A stretch of DNA of 64,000 bases from Psychromonas sp030397575 (GTDB taxonomy: Bacteria > Pseudomonadota > Gammaproteobacteria > Enterobacterales > Psychromonadaceae). The position numbers and the translations under genes are program-made. The notes beneath the pieces were generated by a model. That model searched no databases, had not been told where the DNA came from, and saw only the letters and a list, made by a program, of their open reading frames with translations. Shown one piece after another: positions 1-8,709 of the stretch (within the stretch, counting starts at the first letter, position 1; each line of letters starts with the position of its first letter). The stretch lies in assembly GCF_046250175.1 (NCBI RefSeq), contig NZ_CP176468.1; one strand, 5' to 3'.

Positions 1-47
1 AAACACAAACTGAAGAAGGCTTACATTGGGTTACCCCCTACTTGTAA
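1..47 (+). CDS. possible C-terminal tail of an upstream gene
   Basis: One frame at the left edge reads through to a TAA at 45-47 and ends in residues EEGLHWVTPYL, which has the composition of a real protein end. A second frame is open to 58-60, so the choice is uncertain. Too short to assign a family. If real, the gene lies in the same direction as the GntP permease that follows, about 80 bases later. Confidence 0.2.
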   Translation, partial: TQTEEGLHWVTPYL

Positions 48-126
48 ACATTCAACTTAAAGCCACCATTAAATAGTTTATTTAATTAACTTTTTAACCT
101 ACTTATGTAAATAAAAGGAGTTCCTC

Positions 127-1584
127 ATGGATGGAGCATTGATTGGAATTATTGTTGGCATCATTGCCATGATGTTAATGATTGTAAAAACACGTATCCC
201 TGTAGCGTTAGCAATGATCATCGCTAGTATTATCATGGGTCTGTTTGCAGGTATGGTACCTTCTGACTTAATTGCAGCAATTAAATCTGGGTTTGGTGGC
301 GTCTTAGGCGGCATCGGACTAATCATCGCATTTGGTGTGATTATGGGAGCCTGTTTTGAACGTTCTGGCGCAGCTGTTCGCATGGCCAAAACATTCGTAA
401 AATTATGTGGTAAGGGGCGTGAAGACTTAGCACTTGGATTTACAGGTGTACTTGTTGCGATTCCGGTTTTTTGTGACTCGGCATATATCATTTTACACTC
501 GTTAGTTCGTGCTATTTCACGTGATACAGGGAAATCAGCTGTGGGACTTGGTGTAACGTTAGCATTAGGTTTATTGATTACTCACGCTCTAGTGCCGCCA
601 ACACCAGGCCCTGTTGCTGTGGCTGGTATTTTAGGAGTTAACCTTGGCGAGTACATGATGTGGGGGCTATTGGTATCTGTGCCTATGATGTTACTCTCAA
701 TGATCTACATTCGTCGTGTGGGTAATGAATATTACCGTGTACCTAATGGTGAATTATGGATCACTAATGCGGCTGAATGGGCTAACCTTGAAAAAGTAAA
801 AGCAACTGACGAAAGTACATTACCAAGTAACTTTCTATCATTCGGCCCAATCTTAATCCCCATCGCCCTGATCCTTATTGATACTTTGTTCGGTGAAGGA
901 AGTTCATTTTTCCACTTAACTATTCAACTTATAGGTAATCCAGTCGTTGCTGTTGGTTTAGGTGTATTAATGGCACTGTACGGCTTAACTCGAAATATTG
1001 AGCGTAAAGATATGGTTGGTTCAATGGACGATGCATTATCAACAACAGGTTTAATTTTAATTGTAACTGGTTGTGGTGGTGCAATGGGTGCAGTACTTAA
1101 ATCATCAGGTGCAGGTCCACAAGTTGCAGATGCTATCGCAAGTAGCGGTATTCCACCATTATTAGTGCCGTTAGCTATCGCATCAATGCTACGGTTAATT
1201 CAAGGTTCTGCGACAGCTTCAATGATGGTAGCAGCAACAATGACTTTACCATTAGTGGAAACTTTAGGCTTAGACCCAGTATTTGTTGCATTAGCTTGTG
1301 CTGTTGGGCCAGTCGGGTTCTCACATTTAAATGATTCATACTTTCATATTATTAACCGTACGCTTGGTATCACTGAGTTAGCAGATCAATTAAGAATTTG
1401 GTCAGTATCCTCAACCGTGGCTTGGGCAATTGGTGCCAGTATCATAATGATATTAAACTTAATATTCGGTCAAGGTGGTACTTGGATTGACCCTGTCGTC
1501 CCTATTGCAATTCTAGGAATGATTATGACATGGATAAAAATAAAATATCCAGCAGCTCCTAGTCAGTTAGCAGTCGCTCAATAA
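127..1584 (+). CDS. GntP-family permease (gluconate/glycerate/D-serine type)
   Basis: Inner-membrane proton-coupled symporter of the GntP family, which imports gluconate and related sugar acids, glycerate or D-serine. The 485 residues are almost wholly hydrophobic, with roughly 12-14 membrane segments and the conserved family blocks LLITHALVPPTPGP (about 154-167) and VGPVGFSHLNDSYFH (about 397-411). Length is slightly above the usual 440-450. The start is supported by an AAAAGGAG ribosome site 7 bases before the ATG. It is followed by a strong terminator, so it ends its transcription unit. No catabolic partner is visible inside the window; any kinase or dehydratase partner would lie to the left. 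Family is secure, substrate is not. Confidence 0.9.
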   Translation: MDGALIGIIVGIIAMMLMIVKTRIPVALAMIIASIIMGLFAGMVPSDLIAAIKSGFGGVLGGIGLIIAFGVIMGACFERSGAAVRMAKTFVKLCGKGREDLALGFTGVLVAIPVFCDSAYIILHSLVRAISRDTGKSAVGLGVTLALGLLITHALVPPTPGPVAVAGILGVNLGEYMMWGLLVSVPMMLLSMIYIRRVGNEYYRVPNGELWITNAAEWANLEKVKATDESTLPSNFLSFGPILIPIALILIDTLFGEGSSFFHLTIQLIGNPVVAVGLGVLMALYGLTRNIERKDMVGSMDDALSTTGLILIVTGCGGAMGAVLKSSGAGPQVADAIASSGIPPLLVPLAIASMLRLIQGSATASMMVAATMTLPLVETLGLDPVFVALACAVGPVGFSHLNDSYFHIINRTLGITELADQLRIWSVSSTVAWAIGASIIMILNLIFGQGGTWIDPVVPIAILGMIMTWIKIKYPAAPSQLAVAQ

Positions 1585-1586
1585 GA

Positions 1587-1620
1587 AAAAGGCCTAGTAA
1601 ATTGAAATACTAGGCCTTTT
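1587..1620. terminator. bidirectional intrinsic terminator between the GntP gene and znuA
   Basis: A perfect 13-bp stem (1587-1599 pairing with 1608-1620; AAAAGGCCTAGTA) with an 8-base loop. The A-run on one side and T-run on the other let it work for both converging genes: it starts 2 bases after the permease stop codon and lies 25 bases beyond the znuA stop. Confidence 0.85.
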
Positions 1621-1645
1621 AATTGAAGGGATTTAAATAGTTAGT

Positions 1646-2755
1646 TTATTTTAAACCTGTTACTAAATTGTTCGCTAAGTTGTTCAATAAGATGAAATAA
1701 GCTTCTGGACCTTGCTCAATATCAGAACCCAATGGATCTAAAACGCCTGTTTTAGCACCAGAGCCTTCGATAATCGTTTCTACTAGGCTTGATTCAAATT
1801 GTGGCTCACTAAATACAGCTCGTGCCCCGGTTCTTTTTACGCGTTCACGGATTTCACTAATACCTTTAGCGCCAGGCTTTCTATCTGGATCAATCGTTAC
1901 AGAACCTACTGCATTCAAATCATAAGCAACTTCAAAGTACTGATATGCAGAGTGGAAAGCTAGGTAAGGAACGGTTTTAACTGGTGCTAATTTTTGTACT
2001 AACTGTTGATCTAACAACACTAGTTTTTCTTCTAATTTAGTTGCATTTTCTTGGTATTGAGCTGCATGTGCAGGATCGATTGCAATTAATGCTTTAGCTG
2101 TCTCAATAACCACTCTCTGAGCCATTTTAGGATCTAACCAAAGGTGCATATCGTTTACTCCATGATGATGCTCTTCGTGGTCAGCATGATCTTCATGTCC
2201 TTCGTGATCATCATGTGCAGCATGCTCTTCATGGCCTTCGTGATCTTCATCATGGTCATCATGTGCTGCGTGCTCTTCATGACCTTCGTGATCTTCATCG
2301 TGGTCATCATGTACTGCGTACTCTTCATGACCTTCGTGATCTTTATCGTGGCCTTCATGAACATCACCATGTTCATCGTGATGCTCATGTTCATCCCACT
2401 CAGCACCATCACGTGTCTTTAATAATGATGATTCCAGTACTTCAGCTAATTCTAATTGCATTGCATTATCTGCAACAGTCTCTAATGGTTTTTCAAGAAA
2501 GCTTTCCATCTCATGACCAATCCAAACCACAAGATCTGCATTTGCGAGTGCTCTTGCTTCTGAAGGACGCAGAGAATAAGCATGCGGAGAACCTTTTTTG
2601 ACTAACAAGGTAGGTGTTGCCACGCCTTCCATCACGGCACTCACTAATGAATGAAGTGGTTTAATACTAACAACCACTTTAGGCGTTTCATCTGCCATCA
2701 ATGTCTGCAATGGCAGTACAAATATAGATAGACAAATAAATAATAGTTTTTTCAT
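1646..2755 (-). CDS. znuA: ZnuA, periplasmic zinc-binding protein of the ZnuABC importer
   Basis: High-affinity zinc-capturing substrate-binding protein (cluster A-I / ZinT-ZnuA type) that delivers Zn(II) to ZnuBC. A signal peptide begins MKKLLFICLSIFVLPLQ. The mature protein opens with PKVVVSIKPLHSLV, carrying the first metal-ligand His; HLWLDP supplies another and AFHSAYQYF a third. Between them lies a long His/Asp/Glu-rich loop, extended here by tandem repeats. The frame is open 16 codons further upstream, but that would place the start inside the Zur box and before the signal peptide, so I chose the ATG at 2755. The product is 369 residues, longer than typical because of the loop. Divergent from znuCB and expected to be repressed by Zur when zinc is plentiful. 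Confidence 0.95.
   Translation of the reverse strand: MKKLLFICLSIFVLPLQTLMADETPKVVVSIKPLHSLVSAVMEGVATPTLLVKKGSPHAYSLRPSEARALANADLVVWIGHEMESFLEKPLETVADNAMQLELAEVLESSLLKTRDGAEWDEHEHHDEHGDVHEGHDKDHEGHEEYAVHDDHDEDHEGHEEHAAHDDHDEDHEGHEEHAAHDDHEGHEDHADHEEHHHGVNDMHLWLDPKMAQRVVIETAKALIAIDPAHAAQYQENATKLEEKLVLLDQQLVQKLAPVKTVPYLAFHSAYQYFEVAYDLNAVGSVTIDPDRKPGAKGISEIRERVKRTGARAVFSEPQFESSLVETIIEGSGAKTGVLDPLGSDIEQGPEAYFILLNNLANNLVTGLK
2218..2360 (-). repeat. 48-bp tandem repeat encoding the ZnuA histidine-rich loop
   Basis: About three copies of a 48-bp unit (copies start near 2221, 2269 and 2317) encode 16-residue units such as HDDHDEDHEGHEEHAA. Further degenerate His/Asp/Glu repeats flank them. Charged His-rich loops in ZnuA proteins are thought to gather or sense zinc. 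The near-identical copies suggest recent expansion by slippage, so copy number may vary between strains. Confidence 0.85.
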
Positions 2756-2785
2756 GTTTAGTCCTTTAATATAGTTGATATGGTT

Positions 2786-2804
2786 AATGTTATAATATAA
2801 CATT
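2786..2804. promoter_or_regulatory. Zur box in the znuA-znuC divergent promoter region
   Basis: AATGTTATAATATAACATT is a perfect 19-base palindrome around a single central A. It closely matches the enterobacterial/Vibrio Zur operator core (GTTATA-TATAAC). It lies 31 bases upstream of znuA and 93 upstream of the chosen znuC start, so one Zur dimer pair could repress both units. The central TATAAT/TATATT may also be a -10 element covered by the repressor. Confidence 0.9.
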
Positions 2805-2896
2805 TTTTATTGTCAACTATCTACTTAAACATACTCTGTTTAGATCATGACAAAACACCGATCAGGAACACTTTAAACAATGGTATTTTGCAAAAC

Positions 2897-3685
2897 ATGC
2901 TAACCTCAAAAAAACAGGATACGAGCCAACCGCTCCTCACGTTAACCAATGTTAATTTAACAATAGGTGAACGTTCTTTACTTGAGTCCGTCGACTTAGA
3001 ATTGCACCGAGGCGAAATCGTTACCGTCGTTGGGCCTAACGGTGCAGGTAAAACCACTTTATTACGTGTTGCACTAGGTTTACAAAAGCCAACGTCTGGT
3101 TCAGTGAGTGTTGCGTCGAACGTCACCATTGGCTATGTACCTCAAAAACTACATATTGACCCAACCTTTCCAATCACTGTGAGACGATTTTTAGCCTTAG
3201 CTAAAGCTCACAATAAACATTCATTCGAAAGTTTATTAAATGATGTGGGGGCAGAACATGTCATCGACTCTCCATTACAAAACCTATCAGGCGGTGAGTT
3301 ACAGCGCGTATTAATGGCCAGAGCATTAATGCGTGACCCAGATATTTTAGTATTGGATGAACCGGTTCAAGGTGTTGATGTGCATGGCCAAGTTGAATTA
3401 TATGATTTGATCAGTCGTGTACGTACTGAACGAGGTTGCGCTATTTTGATGGTATCCCATGACCTACATTTAGTAATGGCTTCTACGGACCGAGTATTCT
3501 GTTTAAATAAACATATTTGTTGTAGCGGTACCCCAGAAGTAGTGGTGAATGACCCTGCTTATACTGCACTGTTTGGGCCATACGCAGCTCGACATTTAGC
3601 AATTTACGTACATGACAAAGAACATCAGCATGATCATGACCATCATGAATGCTGTGGTGATGAGGAACATAATCACAATGGATGA
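2897..3685 (+). CDS. znuC: ZnuC, ATP-binding subunit of the zinc importer
   Basis: Cytoplasmic ATPase powering ZnuB-mediated zinc import. Walker A GPNGAGKTT, signature LSGGELQRV, Walker B ILVLDEP and the switch His in MVSHDLH are all visible. The C-terminus carries a His-rich tail (HQHDHDHHE, then HNHNG), as in many ZnuC proteins. The frame is open to a TTG at 2810 inside or beside the Zur box; the ATG at 2897 gives a normal N-terminus just before LLTLTNVNL, and 262 residues. It overlaps znuB by 8 bases (ATGGATGA), so the two are translationally coupled. Confidence 0.93.
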   Translation: MLTSKKQDTSQPLLTLTNVNLTIGERSLLESVDLELHRGEIVTVVGPNGAGKTTLLRVALGLQKPTSGSVSVASNVTIGYVPQKLHIDPTFPITVRRFLALAKAHNKHSFESLLNDVGAEHVIDSPLQNLSGGELQRVLMARALMRDPDILVLDEPVQGVDVHGQVELYDLISRVRTERGCAILMVSHDLHLVMASTDRVFCLNKHICCSGTPEVVVNDPAYTALFGPYAARHLAIYVHDKEHQHDHDHHECCGDEEHNHNG

Positions 3686-4463
3686 TTTTTTATTAAGAGC
3701 GCTGTTAGGCGGATTAGGTGTCGCACTAGTTGCAGGTCCTTTTGGCTCTTTTGTAGTGTGGCGACGCTTAGCTTATTTTGGTGACACATTGGCACACTCT
3801 GCTTTACTTGGTGTTGCCTTAGGCTTCCTATTACATATCAATCTAACTTTAGGTATTTTCCTTATTTGCCAAATGTTAGCGATTTTGCTGTTTGTTAGCC
3901 AATATCAACGGCAACTAGCCAGTGATACATTACTGGGAATATTTTCTCATGGCGCATTGTCTCTCGGATTAGTGGCATTGGCTTTTATGGACAATGTCAG
4001 AATCGATTTAGTCAGTTATCTGTTCGGTGATATTTTAGCGATTGGCTACAGTGATCTGTTTTGGATCTATGGTGCAGGCGGGGTAGCATTGCTTGGTTTA
4101 ATTTGGATCTGGAAACCACTTTTATCGATAACCATTCATGAAGATTTAGCACGTGTGGAAGGTATTCCTGTTGATCGAATCAACTGGTTATTCTTAGGCT
4201 TAATCGCATTAATTGTAGCGATTATGATGAAAGTGGTTGGGATGTTACTAGTAACTGCACTACTCATTATTCCAGCAGCAACCGCTAGACGCTTTGCTAA
4301 TACACCTGAGAGTATGGCACTAATTGCCATGCTAATTGGAGCTGTAAGTGTCGGTTTAGGCTTATTAGGATCATTCCAATACGACACACCATCAGGCCCT
4401 ACTATCGTGGTCGCCGGTTGTATCTTATTTATTGGTAGTATTTTGTTACCGAAAAGACATTAA
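3678..4463 (+). CDS. znuB: ZnuB, membrane permease of the zinc importer
   Basis: ABC-3 family permease forming the zinc channel with ZnuC. About 7-8 hydrophobic segments in 261 residues, with the family block RRLAYFGDTLAHSALLG near the N-terminus and the coupling region around HEDLARVEG. The start is the ATG overlapping the end of znuC; an upstream in-frame extension would only repeat the His-tail coding region. A bidirectional terminator follows. Expected to be co-regulated with znuC by Zur. Confidence 0.93.
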   Translation: MDDFLLRALLGGLGVALVAGPFGSFVVWRRLAYFGDTLAHSALLGVALGFLLHINLTLGIFLICQMLAILLFVSQYQRQLASDTLLGIFSHGALSLGLVALAFMDNVRIDLVSYLFGDILAIGYSDLFWIYGAGGVALLGLIWIWKPLLSITIHEDLARVEGIPVDRINWLFLGLIALIVAIMMKVVGMLLVTALLIIPAATARRFANTPESMALIAMLIGAVSVGLGLLGSFQYDTPSGPTIVVAGCILFIGSILLPKRH

Positions 4464-4493
4464 ATAACAGCTTAAAGCTGCTAATTAACAACA

Positions 4494-4522
4494 AAAAAGG
4501 AGCTAATAATTAGCTCCTTTTT
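4494..4522. terminator. bidirectional terminator between znuB and the HAD phosphatase gene
   Basis: A 13-bp perfect stem (AAAAAGGAGCTAA at 4494-4506 pairing with 4510-4522) with a 3-base loop, flanked by A and T runs. It lies between convergent genes and ends both the znuCB unit and the phosphorus-compound operon. Confidence 0.88.
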
Positions 4523-4553
4523 ACTTAGTCATTGAGTAAGATTAACGTACTGA

Positions 4554-5219
4554 TTATTTACCCCACTCAAAGATCTGCCATTCAGGATGTTTAAGTGCTT
4601 CTGCGGATAAGCGTTCACAAGGGTTCACTAAATACGCGTAATCGGCATATTCACATAATGGTAAATCATTAATTGAATCACTATAAAAGTGTATTTCATC
4701 AAAGGTATTAGCCTGCTCTGTTAGCCATGCCTGTAAGCGTAATATTTTCCCTTCGCGATAGGTTGCGATACCGGTGACTTGATTCAAATAGCAGCCATCT
4801 TTACTCACAAGCTCAATCCCTAACGCATCCTCTATCCCAATCGCTTGTGCCACTTTTTTCACAATAAAAGTCACTGTCGCTGAAATCACTAGGCAATTAA
4901 TTCCATTCTCTTTTAAGGATTTAACTAAGGCTAGTGCCTCTGGGAAAACTAAAGGTAAGATATCAGAGCAAACAAATTCATCGACTAAACTATCTATCTC
5001 ATCCTGTGGGATATGAGTGATAGGCGCTAGGGTATAAACAATATACTCCTCCATATCTAGCTCGCCTTTAGCATACTGTTCCATCAAGGCTTTATCGTTT
5101 TCTATATAATCAGGCTCAGTTACAACACCTTTTTTCACTAGGAATGCACTCCAGAGACTAGCGCAATCTCCGTTCACTAGAGTTTCATCCATATCAAAGA
5201 TATGTAGTGGTTTACTCAT
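4554..5219 (-). CDS. HAD-IB family phosphatase, last gene of the ABC importer operon
   Basis: Cytoplasmic haloacid-dehalogenase-type phosphohydrolase. Motif I FDMDETLVNGD (nucleophile Asp9, acid Asp11), motif II VISAT, motif III Lys in the middle region, and motif IV YSDSINDLPL are all present. The 221 residues and the helical cap between motifs I and II resemble SerB/PSP-type enzymes. It starts 1 base after the ATPase stop codon, so it is translationally coupled to the transporter. Inference: it removes phosphate from an intermediate released by the operon's alkaline-phosphatase-superfamily enzyme. Substrate unknown. Confidence 0.85.
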   Translation of the reverse strand: MSKPLHIFDMDETLVNGDCASLWSAFLVKKGVVTEPDYIENDKALMEQYAKGELDMEEYIVYTLAPITHIPQDEIDSLVDEFVCSDILPLVFPEALALVKSLKENGINCLVISATVTFIVKKVAQAIGIEDALGIELVSKDGCYLNQVTGIATYREGKILRLQAWLTEQANTFDEIHFYSDSINDLPLCEYADYAYLVNPCERLSAEALKHPEWQIFEWGK

Positions 5220-5220
5220 A

Positions 5221-6240
5221 TTATGCTCTCACCGGTTGTATTTCATTTAAGTTAAACATCAGTTCGAGGGAACTACCAGCTGCCATTAATCGCTCTGAAG
5301 AACGATTAAGCAGATCAACCGTTAAGGCTTTCTGCTCTACTTCAATGCTGTAACGAATGACATTACCTAATAACTGATGGGATAATACAGTGCCTTGTTT
5401 AGCTACTGAGATATGATCGCCATATTGGCGCCCCGCTTCTCTGATATAAATAGACTCAGGGCGAATCGCGACCTTCTGTTGACTATCAAGATTAAACCAC
5501 TGATTCGCTGTTTCAGCCTCAATCAAGTTGTAATGCCCCATAAAAGAAGCAACAAATTCATTAACCGGTTTAGTGTAAATATCCTCGGGTTTGCCTTGTT
5601 GTACTATCGCCCCTTCATTCATCAAAAAGATGCGGTCTGATAATAACATTGCTTCTTCTTGATCATGGGTAACAAACACTGTGGTGAGGTTTAACTCTCT
5701 TTGAATTTTTAATATTTGCAGGCGTAGGCTTTTACGGATTTTTGCGTCCAACGCAGATAGTGGCTCATCCAATAACAAAATACGAGGCTTCACTACCAAG
5801 GCTCGAGCGAGGGCAACACGTTGTCTTTGCCCACCAGATAGTTCACGAGGATAAAACTGCTCTTTACCGTCTAATTCAACAAGCTCAATCATGCTTTTTG
5901 CTTCAGCACGTGCTTTAGCTTTATTAATTCCTTTCATTTTTAGGCCAAAGGCAACATTGTCTAATACTGTCATATTCGGAAATAACGCATAAGACTGAAA
6001 CACCATGCCTATTTCTCGGGATTGCGGTGCAGTATCAGTAATATTTTCTTGATCAACCCAAATTTCACCAGCATCAACCTGATTTAAGCCCGCTAAACTA
6101 CGTAGCAAAGTCGATTTACCACAGCCGCTTGGCCCTAATAAGGTAATAAACTCACCTTTTTCAATAGTGAAATCAATCTCTTCAAAGACAGTAACATCAC
6201 CAAAGTGTTTAGCCAATTGGCTAACTTTTACATAACTCAT
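5221..6240 (-). CDS. ABC importer ATP-binding protein (PotA/FbpC/PhnT type)
   Basis: ATPase of a periplasmic-binding-protein-dependent importer. Walker A GPSGCGKST, Q-loop FQSYALF, signature LSGGQRQR, Walker B ILLLDEPLSALD, switch His in VTHDQEEAM. The C-terminal 100 residues form the TOBE-like domain of the MOI/CUT1 superfamily of ATPases. 339 residues is normal. It overlaps the permease stop by 1 base (TAATG). The family includes spermidine, iron, sulfate and 2-aminoethylphosphonate transporters; the neighbours favour a phosphorus-containing substrate. Confidence 0.9.
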   Translation of the reverse strand: MSYVKVSQLAKHFGDVTVFEEIDFTIEKGEFITLLGPSGCGKSTLLRSLAGLNQVDAGEIWVDQENITDTAPQSREIGMVFQSYALFPNMTVLDNVAFGLKMKGINKAKARAEAKSMIELVELDGKEQFYPRELSGGQRQRVALARALVVKPRILLLDEPLSALDAKIRKSLRLQILKIQRELNLTTVFVTHDQEEAMLLSDRIFLMNEGAIVQQGKPEDIYTKPVNEFVASFMGHYNLIEAETANQWFNLDSQQKVAIRPESIYIREAGRQYGDHISVAKQGTVLSHQLLGNVIRYSIEVEQKALTVDLLNRSSERLMAAGSSLELMFNLNEIQPVRA

Positions 6241-7025
6241 TATTCATTCCCTTTACTGAAACGGGTGGCTAGCCAAGTGCACACAAAAATAAAAGCAAAA
6301 TAGGTCATCACTAAAGCCGAGGTAAAATGGCCACTGGTTTGGCGCATGTTATAGAGGTAGATTTGTAAGGTTTCGTAACGTGTTCCAACCAGAATATTCG
6401 CGAACACAAACTCACCTAATAAAAATGAGAAAGATAAGAATGTCGAAGCTAATAAGCCTTTCTTCAAATTAGGTAAGATAATCAACAAATACGCTTTTGT
6501 GGTACTCGCTCCTAATAAATGTGCAGCATCCACTAAATCCCTTAAGTTAATTGAGGTAAAGCTATTAGAGATAGCTCGATACATAAATGGCAAGGCAATA
6601 GTGAAATAGGTACCGATTAAGATCCACGGCGTACCAACCAATTGTACCGAACTATCTGCATACAGCTGTAATAACCCTACTGAAGAAACCACTGGTGGCA
6701 CCGCAAAAGGTAATAAAATTAAAATATTCATCACCTTATCTAGTGCAGGGTAATAGTAAAACACCACAAAAATCATAGGCAACACTAGCAGCATGGCTAA
6801 AATCAACGATGAAATACAGATAAATAGTGAGCGCCCAAACGCTTCTAAGAAACGTGGGTCAGTTAGTAACTGCGTATACCATTTAAAGGTAAAACCATCG
6901 GGCAACATAGTCGCGCCCCAACTAGAGGAAAAGGAATAAATTAAGGTCGCTAAAATGGGAATAAACAGTAGTCCCGATAGTCCATAAACAACACTTTTAT
7001 GGAAAAATAAATTATTGTTATCCAT
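6240..7025 (-). CDS. ABC importer permease, second subunit
   Basis: Inner-membrane permease of the binding-protein-dependent type, about six membrane segments and an EAA-like loop around DAAHLLGASTTKAYLLIILP. The frame opens a few codons earlier, but AGGAG 5 bases before the ATG at 7025 fixes the start, giving 261 residues. That ATG overlaps the stop of the first permease gene by 8 bases (ATGGATAA). It pairs with the other permease as a heterodimeric channel. Confidence 0.9.
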   Translation of the reverse strand: MDNNNLFFHKSVVYGLSGLLFIPILATLIYSFSSSWGATMLPDGFTFKWYTQLLTDPRFLEAFGRSLFICISSLILAMLLVLPMIFVVFYYYPALDKVMNILILLPFAVPPVVSSVGLLQLYADSSVQLVGTPWILIGTYFTIALPFMYRAISNSFTSINLRDLVDAAHLLGASTTKAYLLIILPNLKKGLLASTFLSFSFLLGEFVFANILVGTRYETLQIYLYNMRQTSGHFTSALVMTYFAFIFVCTWLATRFSKGNE

Positions 7026-7878
7026 GGTAACTCCTTGCAATTAACCATTGATTAACCGCTGTGATCACCGCGAGTAATAACATTAATAAGGCCGAAATAG
7101 CCGCTGCTAAATTTGGCTCTAAAAACAGATCCCCTGACACCAAACTCGCAATACGAATAGTCACCATGTTGTAGTTACCATTTGTTAACGCATAAACACT
7201 GGCGTAGGCACCAATGGCATTGGCAAATAAGATAATAAAAGTACCTAACAAAGCAGGTGAAAGAATGGGTAAGCCTATTTTCATCCAATATTGACGAGAA
7301 CTTGCCCCTAATAGCTGTGACGCTTCATAGGCATCTTTTTTCAACGCATCAAAAGCAGGATAAAGTAGTAATGCACCTAATGGGATTTGAAAATAGATAT
7401 AAAGTGCTAACAAACCAGATTTACTATATAAATCAAAGTCTCCTAGCAATCCCCACTGTCGTAATAATAGGGTGACAGCACCATTAGTGCCTAAAATAAT
7501 AATAAAGGCAAAAGCCAATGGCACGCCTGAGAAGTTACTGCTCATATTAGTAAAAGCGACAATCGCATCACGTATTCTGCTATTGAGATGGCGTAATGAT
7601 GACACTAATATCGCAGCTAAAATTAAACCAATAAAACTCGACCAAAAAGAGATCCAAAGGCTGTTACTAAAACCCTGTAAAATAAAAGCAGAATCAAATA
7701 TCTCACTATAGTTTTCAATGGTCCATTCGCCATCGTAGATAAAACTATTGATTAATACCCAGATCATAGGGGCGATCTGAAATAGATAAAAGAAAGCAAT
7801 AAAAGGCAGTAACCATAATACTGGTTTGTATTTACTCAATGTAAAAGTCCCTTGTTGCGTGGGCTTTGTAATGCTCAT
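7018..7878 (-). CDS. ABC importer permease, first subunit
   Basis: Inner-membrane permease with about six hydrophobic segments and an EAA-like loop (YEASQLLGASSRQYWMKIGLPIL) that contacts the ATPase. 286 residues, starting from an ATG 14 bases after the phosphodiesterase-like gene. Similar in type to PotB/CysT/PhnU permeases. Its overlap with the next permease indicates equimolar synthesis. Confidence 0.9.
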   Translation of the reverse strand: MSITKPTQQGTFTLSKYKPVLWLLPFIAFFYLFQIAPMIWVLINSFIYDGEWTIENYSEIFDSAFILQGFSNSLWISFWSSFIGLILAAILVSSLRHLNSRIRDAIVAFTNMSSNFSGVPLAFAFIIILGTNGAVTLLLRQWGLLGDFDLYSKSGLLALYIYFQIPLGALLLYPAFDALKKDAYEASQLLGASSRQYWMKIGLPILSPALLGTFIILFANAIGAYASVYALTNGNYNMVTIRIASLVSGDLFLEPNLAAAISALLMLLLAVITAVNQWLIARSYHG

Positions 7879-7892
7879 AAACGATCCTTCAA

Positions 7893-8696
7893 TTAAGCCA
7901 ACGCATCTTCGCTAAATGCTTTCTGGTGCTCTAACTCTAATAACTCACAGACCAATCCACAAAGCTCAGTTTGTTTAATAGCAACATCAAGATGGCTAAA
8001 GCGATCTCCTATTAAATAGAGAGGTACTTCACGCTCTTCCACTAGAGTGCCACCATGTGATTTATCATTATTCATACCATGGTCACTGGTGATCAAAATT
8101 TGGTAACCTTCTTCAATCCAAGTAGGTAAGAAGTCAGATAAAAGAATATCTGCATGGCGAGCACTGTTTCTATATTCTGGAGAATCTAACCCAAATTTAT
8201 GACCTGCATCATCGATATTCATGGAATGCACTAACAAAAAATCAGGGTCAAACTCTTGGCGTAAATACTCGGCATCTAACATCAATGCTTGATCGGGATA
8301 ATGATCCCAATGATAAAAAACACCATGTTGAATTTGTAGACTTTCATTATGTGTATGACGGTCTCGAATTGCATCATAGGGTGATCGATTATATAGCTCA
8401 CTGACCCAATGATAGGCTGCTGCTGCCGTTGTTTTACCTTGTGCTTGAGCCAAACTAAACACAGATTCAAACAGAGATCGACGCGTTACATTATTATGCA
8501 CAATGCCACTTTCAATCGGTGTCACGCCAGTTAATATACATTCGTATAACGGGCGAGAAAGTGATGGTAGTTCGCTGTACAGCGAGTATTGAGTTGCTTT
8601 CTTGTACTCCACTAAACCATTTAAGTAGCCCAAACAATCTTGGGCTACTTTTAGGTTTAAGCCGTCAAGAACAACAAGAATAACCTTATCGTTCAT
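7893..8696 (-). CDS. alkaline-phosphatase-superfamily hydrolase (phosphodiesterase/nucleotide pyrophosphatase-like)
   Basis: Metal-dependent hydrolase of the type I phosphodiesterase/alkaline phosphatase superfamily. Metal ligands are visible as Asp11 (VVLDG), Asp and His in NIDDAGHKFG, Asp-His in TSDHGM, and a final His in SHGGT. The nucleophile is probably a Ser in ELPSLSRP (about residues 42-49), where many relatives have Thr. No signal peptide, so it acts in the cytoplasm on imported substrate. 267 residues, compact compared with NPP enzymes and closer to phosphonoacetate-hydrolase-like proteins. AAGGGG ribosome site; 13 bases after the binding-protein gene. Candidate substrates are phosphodiesters or phosphonates. 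Confidence 0.85.
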   Translation of the reverse strand: MNDKVILVVLDGLNLKVAQDCLGYLNGLVEYKKATQYSLYSELPSLSRPLYECILTGVTPIESGIVHNNVTRRSLFESVFSLAQAQGKTTAAAAYHWVSELYNRSPYDAIRDRHTHNESLQIQHGVFYHWDHYPDQALMLDAEYLRQEFDPDFLLVHSMNIDDAGHKFGLDSPEYRNSARHADILLSDFLPTWIEEGYQILITSDHGMNNDKSHGGTLVEEREVPLYLIGDRFSHLDVAIKQTELCGLVCELLELEHQKAFSEDALA

Positions 8697-8709
8697 TTGA
8701 GCCCCTTTT

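Noticed and set aside
2144..2601. Plus-strand Met/His/Leu-rich ORFs opposite znuA
   Set aside because: Shadows of the His-codon repeats; low complexity and no ribosome site.
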